A stretch of 64,000 nucleotides of DNA from Monocercomonoides exilis (taxonomy: Eukaryota; Preaxostyla; Oxymonadida; Polymastigidae), in the NCBI GenBank assembly GCA_001643675.2, contig LSRY02000004.1:1535501-1599500 (forward strand), written 5' to 3'. Shown here in pieces: positions 60,601 through 64,000 of the stretch. Below the pieces are notes generated by a model that saw only the letters and a program-made list of their open reading frames with translations, did not search any database and was not told the DNA's origin. The position numbers and the translations under genes are program-made. Position 1 is the first letter of the stretch, and each line of letters starts with the position of its first letter.

Positions 60601-63600
60601 GTTGGATGGAAGAAGTGATTCAGGTTGAGAAGATGAAGAAGAAGCAGAAGAAGAAGCAGAGGAAGTGTTGTTACTCTGATCAATTAAGGAAGATGTTTGA
60701 CCGGTTTGAAGAAGAGGAAAGTCAGCAACTGGATCTGATGGCTGCTTAAATGGAGCAAGTTCGATTTGCTCAGAACTATTTGGAGCAACGTCATTTTCAG
60801 CAACTTGAGCGAGTGAGGCTGTGCTGGAATTCTCAACAGTTGAAGAGTCTGCTGCATTTGATTTTGTCTGTGTTACGAAAGAGGACTTACTCAAAGATTC
60901 CGAAGACAAAGCAGCATTCTCTTGCATTTTATTCTTTTGCTCTTCGCTTTCTCCATCAAGTGATGTTGGAGAGATGCTGAGTGCAGTTGACTGGAGTGGC
61001 TGTGAGCGCAGAAGCGGCGGCGGAACAAACGGGAGCAAAAGTCCATTCCGCTCGTTCCAATCAAGAAACTCTGCCATGAGTGTTGCGCAGAACATGAGAA
61101 GATCTGTTTCTGAGTGATCGAAAGAGGCACAGACTGCTTCAGAAAGATTTGACATGAGCATCTTAAACTGTTCAGATGGGAACGAAGACGGAAGAGCAAA
61201 AGGAACCAGAGTGTATCTTGGGAATGACGGAACAAGGGATGAAGGCAAGGGCTCTGTCAAGAAAGGTGATGGAGGTAGTTTTGGATGATCTGAATTTTCA
61301 TCATTGATCTCATCGTCCAAAAGATCATCCAGTGAATCTTCTTCAGAATCAATGTCTGTTTCATTGCCCAGCTCGTTTAGCAGATTTGAACTTCCTTTGC
61401 CTGCTTTTGAAAGCCCAGACTGTTTCATTTCTGCTGTTGACGATCCCTTTTTCAGCGGCTTGGTTGAATCTGGCCGTTTTTTCGTCTTCTTTGCATCGTC
61501 TTTGGCTTGTGATGCCTCTTTTCCTTTATCCTTCCCTTTCCCTTTCTCTTTCTTTGTTGCTTCTTTCTCTGCTTCTTCCTCAGCGATTCGGCGAGCTTCA
61601 TCCAATTCTTGTGCTTTCTGCCAAATTCTCCTCTTCTCTTCGTCTTTTGCAGCATAATAAAATGCTTGACACACATCATTCCACGCTTTCTGTCTTTGAA
61701 TATATGTGTTTTTAACCAACGAAGGTGTTTTCATTCTGGATGTGCGGTTTTGTGCTCGCTGAATGAAGTAAGCGATATGAGATTGGAATCGCTTCAACTG
61801 AAGAGTTGACTCGTATGTTGAAGGCGACGAATGAGAGGACTGAGAAACAGCGATTTGTTTGGGGATTGAAAGGGATTCGAATTCTCTTTGAGTGACAAAT
61901 AGAGAAACAGCTGCTGAAATGAATGAAGAAAACGCAACAAGACGTGGCTGCTGCTTTGAAAGGTTCAAAGCAGAGTTGCATAAATGAAGTGCTTCAGTTG
62001 CAACAGAAATAACAGCATCGAGTTCATCTTGTGTGTAAGGAGTGGTAACAGATGGAAGCAAAAGTGCCTGGGAGAAAGGTGATGGTTGAGAGAATTGATG
62101 AGGAAGTAGTTGCGGTTGTGTGAAAGCTGATATTGCTGTGTTCTTTCCTGAAAAATCTCTCTCTCTTGCAGAAGTATCGTTCGTGTTGCTTTCATCGTCC
62201 AAATCTCTTCCTGCCTCTCTTAATCTTTTCCTCACCTCTTCTTCATCTTCACCATGTGCCAAGTATTCCTCCACAGCTGCAGAGTTCCGTCCAGCCACGT
62301 GTGGAAATGCAACACCTATCAGATCCGTGCTGTGATCATATTGTGGATGCCTAAAACGCTCCGGGAAGTACAGCGAGTCAAAGAATTGCGCATCAAACTG
62401 CGATTCAGAATCAGAAAAGGCGGAGGAAATAGCTGCAGAAGGAGGAGCTGTTGCGCTTTGTGGTTCTAAAGATGATGGCTCTTGTATGGACGGATCATCA
62501 GAAAGTGCATATGAGTTGCTTTGTTGTGCGAGAGGCTTCATTCTGACAGCTGGAATTTGAGAAGGTGCATTCAATTCTCTTTCTATCACTCTTCTATTTG
62601 CTTCTTCTTCTTGCTCGGCCTCTTCTACTGTCTGTGCATTCAAAAATTGCTCAATTACAGATGCGTCTCTTCCAGGTACTTTGGGGAAGTTGTGATATTC
62701 TTTGCGTTTTTGTTGCTTCGTGTTCAGTGGAGCATATGAAGCATCTGAGGTTCTTTGCCATCTTTCTTGTTCGTGTCTGTTTGGCTGAGACATTTCATCT
62801 GTCTGCCCCTGTTCTTCTCCAAATTGAGTTTGCCCTCTTTCTTCAGACTCCTCTGAGGCAGAAGGCGAATATCTCGCTGATTCTCCTCTGCTCAAATCAG
62901 TACTAGGCTGATTTTCAAAGCTTGGAGAAGGTACAAAATTATTTGTATCTCCAACTGTACTATCAAGATAAGTGTTCGAATTTCTTGAGTTTTGTGCAGA
63001 TTTCTGTATTTTTGATGAATATTTAATTGTTGCCATGATTGGATTAACGTGAATCATTGTATCATCCTCATCGTTATCTTCTTCATTTTGATCATCATTA
63101 TCTGTTGCGTTTCCTGTAGATTTTCCTTGTTGTTGTAAAGAAAAACCTCTTTCTCTCACTTCGTTTGGATTTACAGCAGTATCATTTCCTTCTTCTTCAA
63201 TGCTCTCTTCTGAAACAGCAGCATCGTCTTCTTCGCTGTTGTCTTCATCCACCTCTTCAACAACTGCACATCCCAAAACCGGCTCAACATCAACCACTTT
63301 TCTTCTTCCCAACTTCTCTCTCTCTGCTTTTGCCTTCTCCAGCATCAGCAGAGCACGAGCTAGCGAAATGCAAGTTGCCATGCCGCGTGCAGGAGATAGC
63401 TCTGTTTCAACTAATGTGGACAAAGTCACTGGATGAATTAAAGAGCCAGCTCTGTTGTAGAACGAAGAAGGAGAAACAACAATTGGGTTAACATTTGCTT
63501 TATTCATCATCGATGCAACGCCTTCACTTGAAACAGAAGCAGATAGAGACACATTTTGCTCTTTCTCATCTTTCCCTTTCTTTTGAGCTGTTGCTCTAGC

Positions 63601-64000
63601 GCTTCCTGCTCTTCCGCGACTCGATGGACGCGAAGTCTGTCCTGCAACAGCTGCATTTGCTGATGAATTCTGCGCTTCTTTTTGTTCATTTTTTTCGAAG
63701 TTCACTCGCATTCTCTCTTCTCTTTCTTGCTCTTCGACAATTCGCTCCTTCTCTCTTTCTTCTTCCTCTGCAATTTCTGCAATCACAGATGCAATGCGCC
63801 CTGCATCGTTTGTGTTGATGAGGTCTCCAAGACAATCATCAGCAACTCTTTGTGCTGAATCAAGGAGCTCCAATGCAGATGCTATGTCCTGTGAATGAGA
63901 ATCGTGAAACGCTCGATAGAAGTTCAGCGATGATGAAGAGCTTGATTCATTTGATTCTGAATCACCATCAAGATTCATTGAGATCGATTTTTTGTTCAGT
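54670..64000 (-). CDS. CFAP46-like axonemal protein, very large; 5' end possibly beyond window
   Basis: A single intronless frame of 3,102 codons from the ATG at 63978, still open to the window edge, so the true start may lie upstream. Long Ser-, Glu- and Lys-rich insertions (poly-KKGKGK, KKRKSSGRK) alternate with helical segments. A strong coiled coil sits near residues 1640-1690 (RYEQKKLRRMQREEERQRRL). The C-terminal 650 residues resemble a degenerate CHAT (caspase-like) domain: VVISADLIFHSLPFESL near 2460, ISCICREFSYHLGYHRHRL near 2545, LTVIVDPHDEDMG near 2600, and GGCGLTAAILSLCGVVGVGV near 3005. That order, with the S.REFS..L...R.H stretch, matches what I know of CFAP46 (TTC40), part of the C1d projection of the axonemal central pair. 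Separase is the alternative, but its His-Gly and Cys active site is not seen. The call rests on the C-terminus only. Confidence 0.55.
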   Translation of the reverse strand, partial: LNKKSISMNLDGDSESNESSSSSSLNFYRAFHDSHSQDIASALELLDSAQRVADDCLGDLINTNDAGRIASVIAEIAEEEEREKERIVEEQEREERMRVNFEKNEQKEAQNSSANAAVAGQTSRPSSRGRAGSARATAQKKGKDEKEQNVSLSASVSSEGVASMMNKANVNPIVVSPSSFYNRAGSLIHPVTLSTLVETELSPARGMATCISLARALLMLEKAKAEREKLGRRKVVDVEPVLGCAVVEEVDEDNSEEDDAAVSEESIEEEGNDTAVNPNEVRERGFSLQQQGKSTGNATDNDDQNEEDNDEDDTMIHVNPIMATIKYSSKIQKSAQNSRNSNTYLDSTVGDTNNFVPSPSFENQPSTDLSRGESARYSPSASEESEERGQTQFGEEQGQTDEMSQPNRHEQERWQRTSDASYAPLNTKQQKRKEYHNFPKVPGRDASVIEQFLNAQTVEEAEQEEEANRRVIERELNAPSQIPAVRMKPLAQQSNSYALSDDPSIQEPSSLEPQSATAPPSAAISSAFSDSESQFDAQFFDSLYFPERFRHPQYDHSTDLIGVAFPHVAGRNSAAVEEYLAHGEDEEEVRKRLREAGRDLDDESNTNDTSARERDFSGKNTAISAFTQPQLLPHQFSQPSPFSQALLLPSVTTPYTQDELDAVISVATEALHLCNSALNLSKQQPRLVAFSSFISAAVSLFVTQREFESLSIPKQIAVSQSSHSSPSTYESTLQLKRFQSHIAYFIQRAQNRTSRMKTPSLVKNTYIQRQKAWNDVCQAFYYAAKDEEKRRIWQKAQELDEARRIAEEEAEKEATKKEKGKGKDKGKEASQAKDDAKKTKKRPDSTKPLKKGSSTAEMKQSGLSKAGKGSSNLLNELGNETDIDSEEDSLDDLLDDEINDENSDHPKLPPSPFLTEPLPSSLVPSFPRYTLVPFALPSSFPSEQFKMLMSNLSEAVCASFDHSETDLLMFCATLMAEFLDWNERNGLLLPFVPPPLLRSQPLQSTALSISPTSLDGESEEQKNKMQENAALSSESLSKSSFVTQTKSNAADSSTVENSSTASLAQVAENDVAPNSSEQIELAPFKQPSDPVADFPLLQTGQTSSLIDQSNNTSSASSSASSSSSQPESLLPSNLTPLQNSVLLPSEESCSSLRSFINDAFADTFLLLTADPALVKEREAIKKAKEESEENADAADKKGKGKGKAKEEKEEVKKRKSSGRKGKEEADAEADAAKEEAVEEDLMQTYHEMYVKKCEEIEREGASYLGTLLTPSFAPRANATEDSLASESTPTAANQFIGLIGGLRNILALTPTKSSVDAAPPSPAVIANSIPVPLPPPTQPLNLQTGEIEGGVANEANAEKTTEKERPSSGSEASKKKATKGGKKDDDKKGAKGTDEDKEMTNEELMALETLPLQVKPPHQSKLTVNFYFSSTSPLLSLLHSYFISSPTTSASSSTLSAFNSKSTLPPPQLLSTSLFSSESLSSAFTHPPYLTPSTSLSAVPVSSPMPSWLFAPWLGAFLAAYAPLTRVKLSGMKRKRNEKEGKYHPAEKTSTLRMMITMQHNKASSHFSSMAASQSQLSNISKSTPLVNRLSAVGSMKGTNLLLSASLHLPHHSDVLFRLSLSMVKQKDKFFVAPQYLVDKQRQREMEYERKMQRFEAKVKRYEQKKLRRMQREEERQRRLQQQLQAQEEGANKENATDESFKQPEQLSPKPKRVGSAFSRNESFNASQNASEAERKLRSSHYTTYTTYTEVNETQRNADREEADVFKDIPPTPNIEQILNIPLPTTNYPSITAPSFSPVHIAPLSEAEEMFNAIKALKERQNQMNADDDSENEVESVMTVDSHSSPLTSKRPNSAQSVLCDVSDSSRESGLNLRSKLPVTVLSSSEFEEPSSSQNAPFANKLHRRSPFAQVVNMLQTISGVIGGGLSLTVQRLLLVESLMIKQTLAFKQAILGDLASESSLCDASFSPLCPVPVSSFASAVSGSSLAPSSLSLSLCTSPSLSSLALSPSLSSLPSSSSSPFCSVGSNIMKGPGGIGSISQDRLRRWLGISSAGQEKLSIASVGTDIGDSANLQKGGSDQESDPKEKKDAKKGKKDTGADENAKMSGAQLSTLPCSVSAPPPRPGTAPLEQSYLNALLMNESNPLGTSFAEMLLSMKNISITDIMSVYPQQTILLLLSFDEKESQLICASVASPLPFTPPPPPPQLKHIASADDDQMKADDADGDLSKTPKKRGKSSERKERIGSASNTPKLKASQKSLKEDTDESKRDLSKTKGKERPTTSSRLSKEKSKSITALSSDNSLTGEESEQMDEELAEIMQTKPKPPAQAVFEKLPLPVALPPPSLPLNHIFLDVRIKKKCIPLRELMMLKKEFGEWNRERQMLLVALHEEVLKNERSSDEKRGRSETRGNLMMGEEIDGGSVMPSVREIRKQMSKEREMMRTYNNLLRKMDGLIGDLVGKCISGLISPDYPRPVVISADLIFHSLPFESLSALNPVLVKKAVPSSSSLSSSPSIESLTSRSLSRTQLTSRSKSSVSYASPVVNEARWVSSISCICREFSYHLGYHRHRLWSSGIHSLISASAVAAAQSSSTSSDLQSIRPKLTVIVDPHDEDMGSSRFGEGGNIVRGEGGGEERKLLVSSLFRRQNSNLDGMSSANEFESTRDLEKEKERGRSKERTKGTKTTNEEGTKKEEKKGKGGTDASPSGSGLNGEEAEKGWRSRMGLLDGKGISIEDEEGEELVSKRRNPRQMYVLNKRSIFEAEGANTLIMEKRLRRRVVLQDMVFGVVDSGRAKKDSVRIITPYTIQKMLGALPPHLIPASSLSDPSAQSVSVEEQAASVSRSPSKSPLRRASSPKRRPTSSARSRRATSASSQSIPSEPSSSKAAPTPSTSASSVANSATASTRTVLPPITPSAMLELSRSSPNVAFALTGQLFDYLPLPTLLSAGFFGPQFVMCVGGAETRSTLHKRSSRERENGARNAKSEEKTGGESNANGTEEEDSLTGWTGLKAFGSGGCGLTAAILSLCGVVGVGVNLFGSTSDAAISAVSDIAESLPKGLSVSESILQSSVRLSATEQKLNDAEGNGEEDPSLIAGRSCIGLCYYGLPQLRSPSV

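Overview
The window looks like nuclear DNA of a flagellated protist. The genome is AT-rich and uses the standard genetic code: frames of 3,000-4,000 codons contain no internal TAA, TAG or TGA. Spliceosomal introns are short (about 27-190 nt, GT...AG), intergenic DNA is very AT-rich, and many proteins carry long Ser-, Glu- or Lys-rich stretches. A giant cysteine-rich beta-helix membrane protein with a degenerate kinase tail, a Chk2-like kinase and a CFAP46-like axoneme protein together suggest a metamonad of the oxymonad type (Blattamonas or Monocercomonoides-like). That assignment is inference, not proof.

Layout. Positions 1-1943 (minus) hold the 5' part of an unrecognised coiled-coil/low-complexity gene that runs off the left edge. 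It is divergent from an FHA-plus-kinase gene of the Chk2/Cds1 family (2161-4486, plus). Then come 2.5 kb of AT-rich, repeat-littered intergenic DNA. Positions 7005-38070 are one enormous, almost perfect palindrome: two 15.3-kb arms around a 460-bp spacer. Each arm carries (A) a gene for a 4,076-residue type I membrane protein with a secreted beta-helix ectodomain and a cytoplasmic pseudokinase tail, (B) a convergent eight-exon gene for a 329-residue polytopic membrane protein, and possibly (C) a small membrane-protein exon. The two B copies diverge from the palindrome centre. All apparent breaks in A are one-base shortenings of homopolymers. They fall at different sites in the two arms, and both arms resolve to exactly the same 12,231-nt reading frame, so the breaks look like base-calling errors rather than decay.

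Beyond a 548-bp spacer, positions 38619-44048 form a self-contained mobile element with 1,249-bp terminal inverted repeats. Each repeat carries small ORFs, and the interior has one broken minus-strand gene that joins a PrimPol-like primase to a D5/SF3-type helicase. Six copies of a 16-bp iteron-like motif sit in the repeats and at the inner flanks. No integrase, DNA polymerase or capsid gene is visible, so it resembles a bare replication module of the Maverick/virophage/transpoviron sort.

Positions 44049-45578 are intergenic and hold a fold-back repeat, a CT/CTTT microsatellite and a diverged copy of a repeat also found left of the palindrome. Positions 45579-51630 (minus) are a nine-exon gene for an unrecognised Ser-rich protein of about 1,706 residues. 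A small plus-strand coiled-coil gene starts at 51752, a two-finger C2H2 protein lies at 52728-54191, and a very large intronless gene at 54670 to the right edge (minus) has a C-terminal CHAT-like region resembling CFAP46, a central-pair protein of motile axonemes. The genes do not form an operon. The main architectural themes are the palindromic duplication of a surface-receptor-like locus and the neighbouring replication-gene transposable element.
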